Source of the DNA: Thermoguttaceae bacterium
Lineage (GTDB): Bacteria; Planctomycetota; Planctomycetia; Pirellulales; Thermoguttaceae
DNA: 64,000 bases
NCBI GenBank assembly: GCA_017441605.1
Contig: JAFRXD010000078.1
Span: 1 to 64,000, forward strand
Direction: 5' to 3'
Positions 1 through 8,168 of this stretch are shown in pieces. The notes beneath the pieces are model-generated. The model was not told the origin of the DNA. It made no database searches and saw only the letters and a list, made by a program, of their open reading frames with translations. Each line of letters opens with the position of its first letter. Position 1 is the first letter of the stretch. Made by a program: the position numbers and the translations under genes.

Positions 1-1404
1 ATAAAGCGGGTTCCTATCGCGAGAAAGAACGGCGTTGAGAAGCGTTTCGCGCGGCGACGGCGCTTTGCGGCGTCTTTTGGCGCGTTGGGCGTTTTGATTC
101 TCGTTTTGTCGCTGACGTTTGGGCGCCAAACGGTCGAAACGAAGCGTTTGGTTCCCAAAACTACGGCGCTCGCCGATACGACGAAGCAAGTCGTTGAGGA
201 ACCGCAATTCGCGATCGCAGAATCGCCGTCCAACGATCGGATCGCAGCCCCGCAACTCGTCGATGGGACTGAACTTTCATCCGAGTCCGAGATTGTCGAA
301 GAGGACGTCGCGAGTTCGGAAGTAAGCGACATTCCCAAGAACGTCGAGATCCAGACAACGGCAAGCGAAAATCAATTCGTTCTTCGTCGACAAAAGATCA
401 ACGAAGTAGCGATCGGCTCGCGAACGGACGGCGCTAACCCGCAAGGGAACGACGGTTCCGACGAATCGATTTTCCGAGAAGTCGAGCATCTGATTTACTC
501 GTTCGAGCTTGTTCGCGATGACGGTAGCGTAAGTAAGGTTAAACTTCTGCGATCCGTCGATTGGCTCGACTTAGGAACAACGCGACTGCGCGATCGCAAT
601 AGTGGTAAAGAACTTTCCGAGCTCGAGCTCATCGCCGATAGGCTCATATCGCCGGAACTGCAAGAAGCCGCGTTGGACGAGATGGCGCTCGACGTTTTGC
701 TCGATTTGCCGGAAGTCGGTTGCGTCGGGTGGGCGGAGTTGGTCGACGCCGACGATTCGTTCGAGTATCGCGAGGGCGTCGGGAATCTCGTAACGGGGAC
801 GTTTGAGCACGTCGCCAACGAGTTACTTGAACTGACGATCGAGGGGGACTCGAAGCCGATTACTTGCACGCCGAATCACCCGTTCTGGTCGGTAGATCGG
901 GAGGACTTCGTCGAGGCGGGGGAACTGCTCGAAGGGGAGCGGTTACTCGTCTTTAACGGGGAGACGAAGCGAGTCGTTCAGAAGTTACCGCGTCCGGGTC
1001 CGGAGACGGTCTACAATCTGGAAGTGTTCTCCGAGCACGTCTATCGCGTCGCTATGGACGGGGTTTTGGTTCACAACCCCTATCAAATCCACCATTTTGC
1101 CACGAACAAAAGTAAACACTACGAACCCATTTTTACTGGTATTGTTTCTAAATACAAACACCCAAATGGCAAGATATTAACCCTAAAGGACGATTGGAAC
1201 AAAAAGTTGCTTCCTCATAATGGAAGACATACTAATTATTACCATGAATTTGTTTATGCATGCCTCAAAAAAGCAGATAAAAAAGCCAATGGTAACACAG
1301 CTGAATTTTTAAGATTATTCGATGAGTACGTAAAACAACCAGCGATAGCGGATCCGAGTATTTTGTATAGTAAAATTCCTATTCCTTTTCCTTTTGATAA
1401 ATGA
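1..1404 (+). CDS. Membrane-anchored polymorphic toxin, Hint domain plus AHH-like nuclease tip (5' partial)
   Basis: The frame is open from base 1, so the true start lies outside the window; a TTG at 85 is only an internal codon. A basic stretch is followed by a hydrophobic segment (about bases 67-120), then a polar linker. Bases about 700-1077 encode a Hint domain: LVTGTFEH, TCTPNHPFW, VYNLEVFSEHVYRV and the terminal GVLVHN motif, the standard release site of pretoxin Hint proteins. The last 109 residues start IHHFATNKSKHY and carry LLPHNGRHTNYYHEFV, resembling the AHH family of HNH/Endo VII-fold nucleases. Domain recognition is by motif; nuclease activity is inferred. The usual catalytic Cys at the start of Hint is not evident. 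Codon use changes abruptly to AT-rich exactly at the Hint/toxin junction, suggesting the toxin tip was acquired by recombination. An IS begins 2 bp after the stop. Confidence 0.85.
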   Translation: MKRVPIARKNGVEKRFARRRRFAASFGALGVLILVLSLTFGRQTVETKRLVPKTTALADTTKQVVEEPQFAIAESPSNDRIAAPQLVDGTELSSESEIVEEDVASSEVSDIPKNVEIQTTASENQFVLRRQKINEVAIGSRTDGANPQGNDGSDESIFREVEHLIYSFELVRDDGSVSKVKLLRSVDWLDLGTTRLRDRNSGKELSELELIADRLISPELQEAALDEMALDVLLDLPEVGCVGWAELVDADDSFEYREGVGNLVTGTFEHVANELLELTIEGDSKPITCTPNHPFWSVDREDFVEAGELLEGERLLVFNGETKRVVQKLPRPGPETVYNLEVFSEHVYRVAMDGVLVHNPYQIHHFATNKSKHYEPIFTGIVSKYKHPNGKILTLKDDWNKKLLPHNGRHTNYYHEFVYACLKKADKKANGNTAEFLRLFDEYVKQPAIADPSILYSKIPIPFPFDK

Positions 1405-1427
1405 ATAAGGTTCATAATAACTTTGGT

Positions 1428-2112
1428 TCAAGATAACTTTAATGGATTATTTCGAAGTTCCTTTAGGAGGATTTTGTACAAATCATCGTTCCTATGATTG
1501 AATCGAAACTCGCATTCTTTCAGGTGAAGATAGAAGGTTTACTTCGATATTCCTCTGAACTTCGAGAGCCTTATTTTAGCCCATCCCCAGAAGTTTTCAA
1601 TACCGTTAATGTGATTGTGTCCATCAGCAAATTCATTGTTTTTGTGAAGGATTCGATAGTGTTTTTGAAACCCGAAATCAACAAAACCATCGTATGTTTT
1701 GAAGCCGTCGGTGTACACTGTTGAATCGCGACTAACCTTTGAAAAAAATGATTGGATAAATCTATTTAAAGGAACAGGTTGCGACTATCTTTGTGTGTAC
1801 GTTACTCCCTCGTTTTATCAATCCGAAAACGATATGTTTACCGTTAGCCCTTCGTCCTCGTGTACATCGAACTCGCCGAGCTCCAAAGTAGCTTTCGTCC
1901 ATTTCGATGCTTCCGTCAGAGTTGGCGCTCTCGCGCTTGGCTAGGATCGCAATACACTCTCGGAGAGCCTTGAGAAAGCGATTGACAGCTTGCCGACTGA
2001 TACCTGTCAATGCTGCTATCTTGGATGCCTCAATGTCGACGCAAAAGTACCTCAACATCTCGCGCGTTTGACACTCTGAAAGGTGTGAATGTTTTATGTA
2101 TTTGTTACTCAT
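1428..2112 (-). pseudogene. IS1595-family transposase, frameshifted and interrupted
   Basis: Starts with ATG at 2112. The first 116 codons read as an ISXO2-type transposase: an N-terminal helix-turn-helix (ALTGISRQAVNRFLKAL), then MDESYFGARRVR with the first catalytic Asp. This frame stops at 1762. Homology continues in another frame with DSTVYTDGFKTYDGFVDFG (second Asp) and HINGIENFWGWAK (catalytic Glu), then meets an in-frame TAA at 1539-1541 between RGISK and TFYLHLKECEFRFNHR, and finally ends at TGA 1428-1430. One frameshift near 1762-1775 plus one nonsense codon make it a pseudogene; no large deletion is needed to restore the family layout. It could not mobilise itself unless a related active copy acts in trans. 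Confidence 0.88.
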
Positions 2113-2118
2113 ATGTTC

Positions 2119-2146
2119 AGTATACTTTAGATGACGTGATTGTCAA
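2119..2146 (-). promoter_or_regulatory. Transposase promoter
   Basis: On the minus strand TTGACA (2141-2146) and TATACT (2119-2124) are separated by 16 bp. The -10 box ends only 6 bp before the transposase ATG at 2112 and no ribosome binding site fits between, so the message may be leaderless. Confidence 0.6.
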
Positions 2147-2227
2147 CTAATAGTGTCCTGAACCTTCATAAAACGATCGAACGTTTCAGGACTACAAATG
2201 TAGACTTTAAGAGAAAAGGATAAACTT

Positions 2228-2794
2228 ATGGACGCCTTTACCGAACTGATCAACACGACAGATTCCATTCAGTCCGCGATATTTTCCGATACGCTCGACG
2301 AATATCTCGCGAAACGACTCGAGAAATGTTTGGCCAATCCCAAATCTCGCGACGGGGCGATTCGAATACGCGACGCCAACTGGGACAAGTTTCGCGAGAA
2401 GACCGAAGCGGCGGTCGTCGACGCGCTGGCGAAGAATCCTTCGCTTCTCGAGTCGACGAAGGCGATCTATTACGAGTACGACACGGACAACGGATGGGGC
2501 GGGGATTTTTTCTTTTGCGCTAGTTACAATCCCATAAGCCAAGAGGACGACGATTGGGCTTGCGATTACGAGGTTTCGGTCGAGGCTCCGGCGGCGCCCG
2601 AGCTCGCCGGACCGGAGCTTGTCTTCGCCAACGGCGACGCGGAGGACTACTCGCTCTTTTTCTACGCGCTCGTCGAGGTAACGCGAAATCTGGCGCTCGT
2701 CGAAAAGAGCCTCAAGGAGAAGTTTCCGAATTTGCCTCGGATTTGCGTCGCGTTCCACGATCAGGATCCGATTACTCGTCTGGCGAAGGACTAG
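2228..2794 (+). CDS. Hypothetical acidic protein, candidate immunity protein
   Basis: 188 residues, no signal peptide or membrane segment, so presumably cytoplasmic. ATG at 2228 is preceded by AGAAAAGGA. The protein is acidic, with an N-terminal helical part (TLDEYLAKRLEKCLANP) and a central aromatic-rich stretch (IYYEYDTDNGWGGDFFFCA) typical in style of small immunity proteins. I recognise no family. It lies 61 bp beyond the IS and, ignoring that IS, would be the first gene after the toxin, the normal place for a cognate immunity gene. Its base composition is that of the host chromosome, not of the AT-rich toxin tip, so it may instead guard against an older, replaced toxin tip. The immunity role is inference from position and size only. 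Confidence 0.6.
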   Translation: MDAFTELINTTDSIQSAIFSDTLDEYLAKRLEKCLANPKSRDGAIRIRDANWDKFREKTEAAVVDALAKNPSLLESTKAIYYEYDTDNGWGGDFFFCASYNPISQEDDDWACDYEVSVEAPAAPELAGPELVFANGDAEDYSLFFYALVEVTRNLALVEKSLKEKFPNLPRICVAFHDQDPITRLAKD

Positions 2795-2990
2795 GATTTT
2801 GGCAAAGAAGGGAAGAAGCTCTCGCCTGAAATAGACGGGATTCGTCCGCGGGAAGAGTCGAGTTTTTTCGCCAATCGGTCGTTTCCAATTCGCTTGGGGC
2901 TTCGGAGCGAAGCGAGCGGCGTTTTTTCCCGCGAAGATCGATTTGGATTTCGACGCGCGGGTTCTATCTTTCGCAAAGGCGCTCCGAGCG

Positions 2991-3019
2991 TTGACTCGCT
3001 TCAACGACGCCGGTATAAT
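2991..3019 (+). promoter_or_regulatory. Sigma-70-type promoter for the rhamnosidase gene
   Basis: TTGACT (2991-2996) and a perfect TATAAT (3014-3019) with 17-bp spacing, about 60 bp upstream of the ATG at 3082, which itself has AAGGA at 3068-3072. Nothing else is evident in the 287-bp gap that begins at 2795. Confidence 0.8.
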
Positions 3020-3081
3020 AGAGCTCGCGCGGCTTTCGTTTGGGTCGCGCGAGTTTCGGTTCTTCTTAAGGAACGCAACAT

Positions 3082-5835
3082 ATGAAATTTTTCAACGTAT
3101 TGACGACGCTCGCGTTAGCGACCTCCGCGTTTTTTGGAGTCTCGCCGGTTCGCGGGGAAGATTCGTCGCTCGTTCCGAGCAAATTGCGCTGCGAGTACCT
3201 GACCAGCCCGAAAGGGATCGACGTCAAGGCGCCGCGTTTAAGCTGGATTTTTGAAACGAAAGACGCGAGCGCGCTAGGTCAAGCGCAGACGGCGTATCGA
3301 ATTCGCGTCGACGCTTCGGAGGCGGACGCCAAGGCGAAACTCGGCAAAGTTTGGGACTCCGATTGGGTCGAGTCGAGCGCGATGGCGCATATTCCGTACG
3401 CGGGCGCGGAATTGACCTCCGATTCGTCGTATTTCTGGACGGTCGAGACGAAAGATCAAGACGGGGCGACGGCGATTTCCGAGGTCGCGACCTGGACGAC
3501 CGGGCTTTTCGAGCGCTCGGAATGGTCGGCGCGGTGGATCGGAACGGGATTCCTCCCGGACGGGGAGACGGATCTCGCGAAGACGACGTCGAAGAACCCG
3601 GAGACGGGGCTCTACAACGACCCGTGGCTCCGCAAGACGTTCGAGCTTAAAGAGGCTCCGGCGCGCGCGACGATTTTCGTCGCGAGTTGCGGCTATCACG
3701 AGCTCTACGTCAACGGAGAGCAAGTGGAGAAAGAGGCGGTCTTGACGCCGAACGTTTCGGACCACAAGTATCGCGCGCGGTACGTCGCCTACGATATCGC
3801 GTCCTATTTGAAGCCGGGCAAGAACGTAATCGCGTTTTGGCTCGGGAACGGATGGGGCGTCTACACCGAGTACGCGACCCCGGATCGCCCGTTGACCGCC
3901 CTCGTTTTGGCGCAGACGGACGTTCGTTTCGCGGACGGTTCGAAGAAGCGGATCGTTACCGATAAGTCGTGGAAGGTCGGGGTCAGCCCGAACAATCTCT
4001 GCGGAGCGTGGATCTTCGGCAACTTCGGAGGCGAAAGCTACGACGCGAATCTGGAAAATCCGGATTGGAACAAGGTCGATTTCGACGATTCCGCGTGGAA
4101 AAACGCGACCGAATTCGCGCCGAATCTCGAACTGAGCGCGCAAGCCACCCCGTTCAATATTTTGAGCGAGCCGTTCAAGGCGGTCTCGATCGAAAAGAAA
4201 GGGGACGGCGTCTATCGCGTCGATATGGGCGTCAATTTTGCGGGTCGGACTCGCGTCAAGGTCAAGGGCAAGCCGGGAACCACGATTAAATTCGAGTATT
4301 CCGAGCGCGAGCAAGAAGTCAAAACGTTCAATTTGTTCAGCTCCTATACGATCGGACCGAAGGGGGAAGGGTTCTTCGAGAACCGCTTTAACTACAGCTC
4401 CGGTCGTTGGATCACGGTAACGGGTCTCGACTACGAGCCGAGCGTCGACGACTTCACGGGCTGGAACGTTCGCACGGGGTACGAGGTCGCGGCGAATTGC
4501 GAGACGTCGGACGATTTGCAGAACTGGGTTTACAACACGGGTCGCTGGACGTTCGAGAATTTGTCGGTCGGCGGTTACGTGGTCGACTGTCCTCAGCGCG
4601 AGCGAATGGGCTACGGCGGAGACGCGCACGCGACGTCGGAGTCGGCGATGTACAATTACGCGATGGAGGCGTTTTATTACAAGTGGCTCCAAGACTGGCG
4701 CGATTGCCAAAAGGACTACCCGGACGGGTGGCTTCCGAACACGGCTCCGACGTACTGGGGCGGCGGCGGTCCCTCTTGGGGCGGAATTGTCATTACGCTG
4801 CCCTACACGTATTATTTGCAATACGGCGATACGCGCATCTTGGAGGAAAACTTCGAGATGATCGAGAAGTGGCTCGGTTTCCTCGAGTCGAAAGTTCAGG
4901 ACGGATTGCTTCGCAAGTACGGGGACGAGTGGAAGTTCCTCGGGGACTGGCTCTGGCCGGGCGCTCCGGACGGACCGAACTCGCACACGCCCCAAGCGCT
5001 CTGTTTGAACAACTGCTACTTGGTCTTTAATTTGCGGACCGCGGCGAAGATCGCGCGCGTTATCGGCAAGACCGAGAAGGCGGAGGAGTGGGAGAAGCTG
5101 GCCGCGAGCCACGCCGAGGCGATTAACAAGGAGTACTTCAAGAAAGACGAGGGCTCCTATTTCGACGACGCGCAGGCGGTTCTGGCGCTCGCGCTTTTGG
5201 CGGAGCTTCCTCCGACGGCGGAAGACGCGGCGCGGGTCCACAAGCGCTTGGAGCGAGCGATCCTCGTCGACTCGAAGGGGCACATTGGGGCGGGAATCAC
5301 CGGCGGCGGCTTACTCTTCCGGTACCTGCGCCAGACGAATCGCAACGACCTGATCTACTCGACGACGAAGCAAACGGAATACCCGGGCTGGGGCTTTATG
5401 CGCGCTCACAACGCGACGACCTACTGGGAGGCTTGGGAGCTTGATCGTCCGGGCCACTCGCTGCTGCACAGCTCGTATCTGTTCCCGGTCGCGTGGTACG
5501 TTTCGGGCGTTTTGGGGATTCAGCGGAACGACGAGTTCCCCGGTTTCCGGAAGTTCGTCGTTCGTCCCCCGATGGCGAATGAGACCGAGTTGACTTGGGC
5601 GAAGGGGTCCTACGCCTCGATATCGGGCGAGATCAAGAGCGCTTGGGAGAAGAAGGCTAGCGGATTCGAGCTTTCGGTCGCGGTTCCTCCGAATACGGAA
5701 GCGACGATTTACGTCCCGAAGACGAAGGCGGACGGCAAAGTGGCGGCTCCGAAGGGCGCGGTCGCGGTCGAGGAGACCGCGGAATACGCGAAGTTTAACG
5801 TTAAATCGGGATCTTACGTTTTCCAAGAAAAATAA
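3082..5835 (+). CDS. Secreted alpha-L-rhamnosidase (GH78)
   Basis: 917 residues. Expected to release terminal alpha-L-rhamnose from plant glycans, saponins or flavonoid glycosides outside the cytoplasm. A signal peptide (MKFFNVLTTLALATSAFFG, cleavage near PVRG-ED) leads into the N-terminal Ig-like domain opening with LRCEYLTSPKGIDVKAPRLS, as is typical of bacterial GH78. Next come the jelly-roll domains (WSARWIGTG; DPWLRKTFELKEAPARA) and the (alpha/alpha)6 barrel with DCPQRERMGYGGDAHAT near residue 502, the GH78 region carrying the catalytic acid. The ATTYWEAWE segment near 780 corresponds to the region of the proposed general base. A C-terminal beta domain follows. Length fits the family. 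It is monocistronic: own promoter upstream and a strong terminator at 5884. Substrate linkage cannot be read from sequence. Confidence 0.93.
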   Translation: MKFFNVLTTLALATSAFFGVSPVRGEDSSLVPSKLRCEYLTSPKGIDVKAPRLSWIFETKDASALGQAQTAYRIRVDASEADAKAKLGKVWDSDWVESSAMAHIPYAGAELTSDSSYFWTVETKDQDGATAISEVATWTTGLFERSEWSARWIGTGFLPDGETDLAKTTSKNPETGLYNDPWLRKTFELKEAPARATIFVASCGYHELYVNGEQVEKEAVLTPNVSDHKYRARYVAYDIASYLKPGKNVIAFWLGNGWGVYTEYATPDRPLTALVLAQTDVRFADGSKKRIVTDKSWKVGVSPNNLCGAWIFGNFGGESYDANLENPDWNKVDFDDSAWKNATEFAPNLELSAQATPFNILSEPFKAVSIEKKGDGVYRVDMGVNFAGRTRVKVKGKPGTTIKFEYSEREQEVKTFNLFSSYTIGPKGEGFFENRFNYSSGRWITVTGLDYEPSVDDFTGWNVRTGYEVAANCETSDDLQNWVYNTGRWTFENLSVGGYVVDCPQRERMGYGGDAHATSESAMYNYAMEAFYYKWLQDWRDCQKDYPDGWLPNTAPTYWGGGGPSWGGIVITLPYTYYLQYGDTRILEENFEMIEKWLGFLESKVQDGLLRKYGDEWKFLGDWLWPGAPDGPNSHTPQALCLNNCYLVFNLRTAAKIARVIGKTEKAEEWEKLAASHAEAINKEYFKKDEGSYFDDAQAVLALALLAELPPTAEDAARVHKRLERAILVDSKGHIGAGITGGGLLFRYLRQTNRNDLIYSTTKQTEYPGWGFMRAHNATTYWEAWELDRPGHSLLHSSYLFPVAWYVSGVLGIQRNDEFPGFRKFVVRPPMANETELTWAKGSYASISGEIKSAWEKKASGFELSVAVPPNTEATIYVPKTKADGKVAAPKGAVAVEETAEYAKFNVKSGSYVFQEK

Positions 5836-5883
5836 TTTGGAAACGGGGTTTTAGCGACCCGGTTTTTGGGTTGAAGTTGAGGA

Positions 5884-5916
5884 CGACGCGTCGATATTTG
5901 ACGCGTCGTTTTTTTT
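5884..5916 (+). terminator. Rho-independent terminator
   Basis: A 9-bp perfect stem CGACGCGTC / GACGCGTCG with a 7-base loop followed by eight T, 48 bp after the rhamnosidase stop. Confidence 0.9.
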
Positions 5917-6112
5917 GCGAAGGGCGAATCGCGTTTTTCATTTTTTCGGGGACGACTAGATTATTTGCGAAAACGGAGTAAAATAACTAGCGCTTTCGAG
6001 AATTTTTCCCGCTCCGACGAAGCGTCGAGCGAGCGAAACGGTTCGAAAAGCGGGCGCGCGACCGAGCGGCTCGGCGATTCCCGATTACAGGTCCCGTTTT
6101 GGACGGATAACT

Positions 6113-8059
6113 ATGGCGGAAAACAATCGACAACCCAACGAGAAATTGACCCTGACGCGCGAGAATTCGTTCTGGACGAAGCGCCCGGTAGTGTACGCTC
6201 GATCGTTCGTCGTCAATTTCTTGGTTTACGGCTGCGTTTTCTATCTCGCTTTCCTTATCAAGTACGACAGCTTCCCTTGGTCTTTTTTCTGGAAGGCGCT
6301 CCCCTGGGCGCTCGCCATCAAATTGCTCGTGCTTTTCGCGGCGCGCTCGTACCGCAATATCGGTTACTACGCGACGTTTCGGGAATTGTACTCGATCGTC
6401 GTCGATTCGGTCGTCGGTTTCGCCGGGATCGTGCTTTTCTTTAAAATCGGACATCATCTCGGAATTTTCAAAGACAATCTGAGCTTCAGCGTCGCCGTGT
6501 TGGACATGATCTTTTCGATCGTGGCTCGAGGCGGGGGGCGCATGGTGAAGCGGTTCTATTTCGAGTCGATCGCTCCGACGTTCGAAGGGAATCCGGACGA
6601 CGAGCCGGCGTTTTTGGTGGGGGCGAACAGTCGCGGAGCGCGCGTGGCGAACGGGATCAACACGCAGCGGAACGTCGGGGTTCGAGTGGTCGGATTCCTG
6701 ACGATCCACGAGTACAAGGTGAAAATGCGGCTCGGTTCGCTGCCGGTGGTGGCGAACGTCGACGATTTCGTTCCGGTCGCGAAAAAGGCGAAGGTCAAGA
6801 CGATCCTGTTTATCGCGGGGTCGCTTCCGGGGAAGGTGTTCCGAGCGCTCTACGAGAAGTGCGATCAAAACGGGCTGGTATTGCGGGTCGTTCCTCAAGT
6901 GGAGTACTATCCCGACACGAAGATCCCGATTCGGGACGTGGACGTAAACGACCTTTTGAAGCGGGATCCGGTTCGTCTCGACGACGAGCAGATTCGCGCG
7001 CTGGTCTCCGGGAAGCGAGTGTTGGTCACGGGGGCGGGAGGCAGCATCGGTTCGGAGATCTGCCGACAGCTCGCGCGATTCGCGCCCGGCGAGCTTTTTA
7101 TTCTGGGTCGCGGAGAGAACCGGATTTTCTTCCTCGATCGAGAGCTTCGCTCGACGAATCCGAAAGTCAAAGTGACGCCGATTATCGCCGACGTTCAGAA
7201 CGCGGAGCGAATCGACGGAGTTTTCCAAGCGACGCGTCCGGAGCTGGTGTTCCACGCGGCGGCGCACAAGCACGTTCCGCTCATGGAGGCGAACGCTTGC
7301 GAGGCGATTCGCAATAATATTTACGGCACGAAAGTTGTCGCGGACTGCTCCGACAAATACGGGGTGGAGAAGTTCGTGATGGTGTCGACCGACAAGGCGG
7401 TGAATCCGTCGAGCGTCATGGGCTGCTCGAAGCAGATGGCGGAGCGGTACGTGAACGCGCTTGCGGTTCGATCGAAGACGAAGTTCATCGTAACGCGTTT
7501 CGGCAACGTGCTCGGCTCGAACGGGAGCGTGGTTCCGATCTTTACGAAACAGATCGAGAACGGGGGTCCGATCACGATCACCGACAAGCGAATGACGCGC
7601 TATTTCATGACGATTCCCGAGGCGTCGCAGCTGGTTTTGGACGCGGCGGCGATGGGGAAGGGGGGCGAAATATTCGTTCTCGACATGGGCGAGCCGGTTC
7701 GCATTATGGAGCTCGCGAAAGACCTCGTGCGACTTTCCGGATTGCCGGAGCGCGCGATCGAAATCCAAGAAGTCGGTTTGCGCCCGGGCGAAAAACTGTA
7801 CGAAGAGCTCTATTTCGAGACGGAGACGCGCATCCCCACGACGCAAAAGAAGTTGTTCGCCGCCCAGCACCGGCAGTTCGATTTGGACGAGGTGCAGAAG
7901 CAGATCGACGAGTTGCTCTCGATGACCTCGCGAACCTCGGACGAGATCAGAGCGCGATTGCGAGATTTCGTGCCGGAGTACAAGCCGACGGTTTTGCCGA
8001 AGAACGGTTCCGCGCCCCAAAACGAGAGCGATTCTCGAAAGGGGGACGAGAAGAAGTAG
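6113..8059 (+). CDS. Membrane nucleotide-sugar 4,6-dehydratase/epimerase, CapD/PglF/WbpM type
   Basis: 648 residues. Members of this family dehydrate UDP-HexNAc at the inner membrane to start biosynthesis of modified sugars for capsule, O-antigen or protein glycosylation. The N-terminal third has about four hydrophobic helices (VVNFLVYGCVFYLAFLI; WALAIKLLVLFAA; VVGFAGIVLFF; SVAVLDMIFSIVA) and a regulatory Rossmann-like region (AFLVGANSRGARVANG). The catalytic SDR domain has GAGGSIGS at about 305-312, FHAAAHKHVPLME, and STDKAVNPSSVMGCSKQMAE, where Met replaces the usual SDR Tyr before the xxxK, as in PglF-like enzymes. The C-terminus has the family LRPGEKLYEEL motif. It has an isolated position between two terminators. 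The exact sugar product is unknown. Confidence 0.92.
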   Translation: MAENNRQPNEKLTLTRENSFWTKRPVVYARSFVVNFLVYGCVFYLAFLIKYDSFPWSFFWKALPWALAIKLLVLFAARSYRNIGYYATFRELYSIVVDSVVGFAGIVLFFKIGHHLGIFKDNLSFSVAVLDMIFSIVARGGGRMVKRFYFESIAPTFEGNPDDEPAFLVGANSRGARVANGINTQRNVGVRVVGFLTIHEYKVKMRLGSLPVVANVDDFVPVAKKAKVKTILFIAGSLPGKVFRALYEKCDQNGLVLRVVPQVEYYPDTKIPIRDVDVNDLLKRDPVRLDDEQIRALVSGKRVLVTGAGGSIGSEICRQLARFAPGELFILGRGENRIFFLDRELRSTNPKVKVTPIIADVQNAERIDGVFQATRPELVFHAAAHKHVPLMEANACEAIRNNIYGTKVVADCSDKYGVEKFVMVSTDKAVNPSSVMGCSKQMAERYVNALAVRSKTKFIVTRFGNVLGSNGSVVPIFTKQIENGGPITITDKRMTRYFMTIPEASQLVLDAAAMGKGGEIFVLDMGEPVRIMELAKDLVRLSGLPERAIEIQEVGLRPGEKLYEELYFETETRIPTTQKKLFAAQHRQFDLDEVQKQIDELLSMTSRTSDEIRARLRDFVPEYKPTVLPKNGSAPQNESDSRKGDEKK

Positions 8060-8100
8060 CGGAGCGCGAAGTCTTTGGCGTCGCGAAATGTGAAGAAACG

Positions 8101-8136
8101 AAAAGGAGCGGTCGCGCGAGGCGGTCGCTCCTTTTT
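8101..8136. terminator. Bidirectional terminator between convergent genes
   Basis: AAAAGGAGCGGTCGC pairs with GCGGTCGCTCCTTTT (15-bp stem with two wobble pairs) and is followed by T on both strands. It separates the dehydratase gene from the convergent minus-strand block. Confidence 0.8.
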
Positions 8137-8168
8137 CGCGTTTTAAGTCGAGGGCGAGTTCGCGCACG

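Larger units (their letters stand above)
1407..2166 (-). mobile_element. Decayed IS1595-family (ISXO2-like) insertion sequence
   Basis: About 760 bp of AT-rich DNA containing a broken minus-strand transposase gene. Candidate terminal inverted repeats share AAGGTTCA at both tips (1407-1414 and, inverted, 2159-2166) and match at 12 of 18 positions when extended to 1407-1424 and 2149-2166. I see no convincing 8-bp target duplication: the flanks AAATGAAT and CATAAAAC differ. The ends are therefore tentative, while the family assignment rests on the transposase. Confidence 0.75.

Noticed and set aside
1494..1944. Short plus-strand frames of 76 and 81 codons in the AT-rich patch
   Set aside because: They lie opposite the decayed IS1595 transposase, which explains the sequence.
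3274..5283. Long minus-strand open frame of 669 codons opposite the rhamnosidase gene
   Set aside because: Arg/Val/Leu-rich translation without motifs, created by strong GCG/TCG codon use; similar antisense frames occur opposite many genes here.
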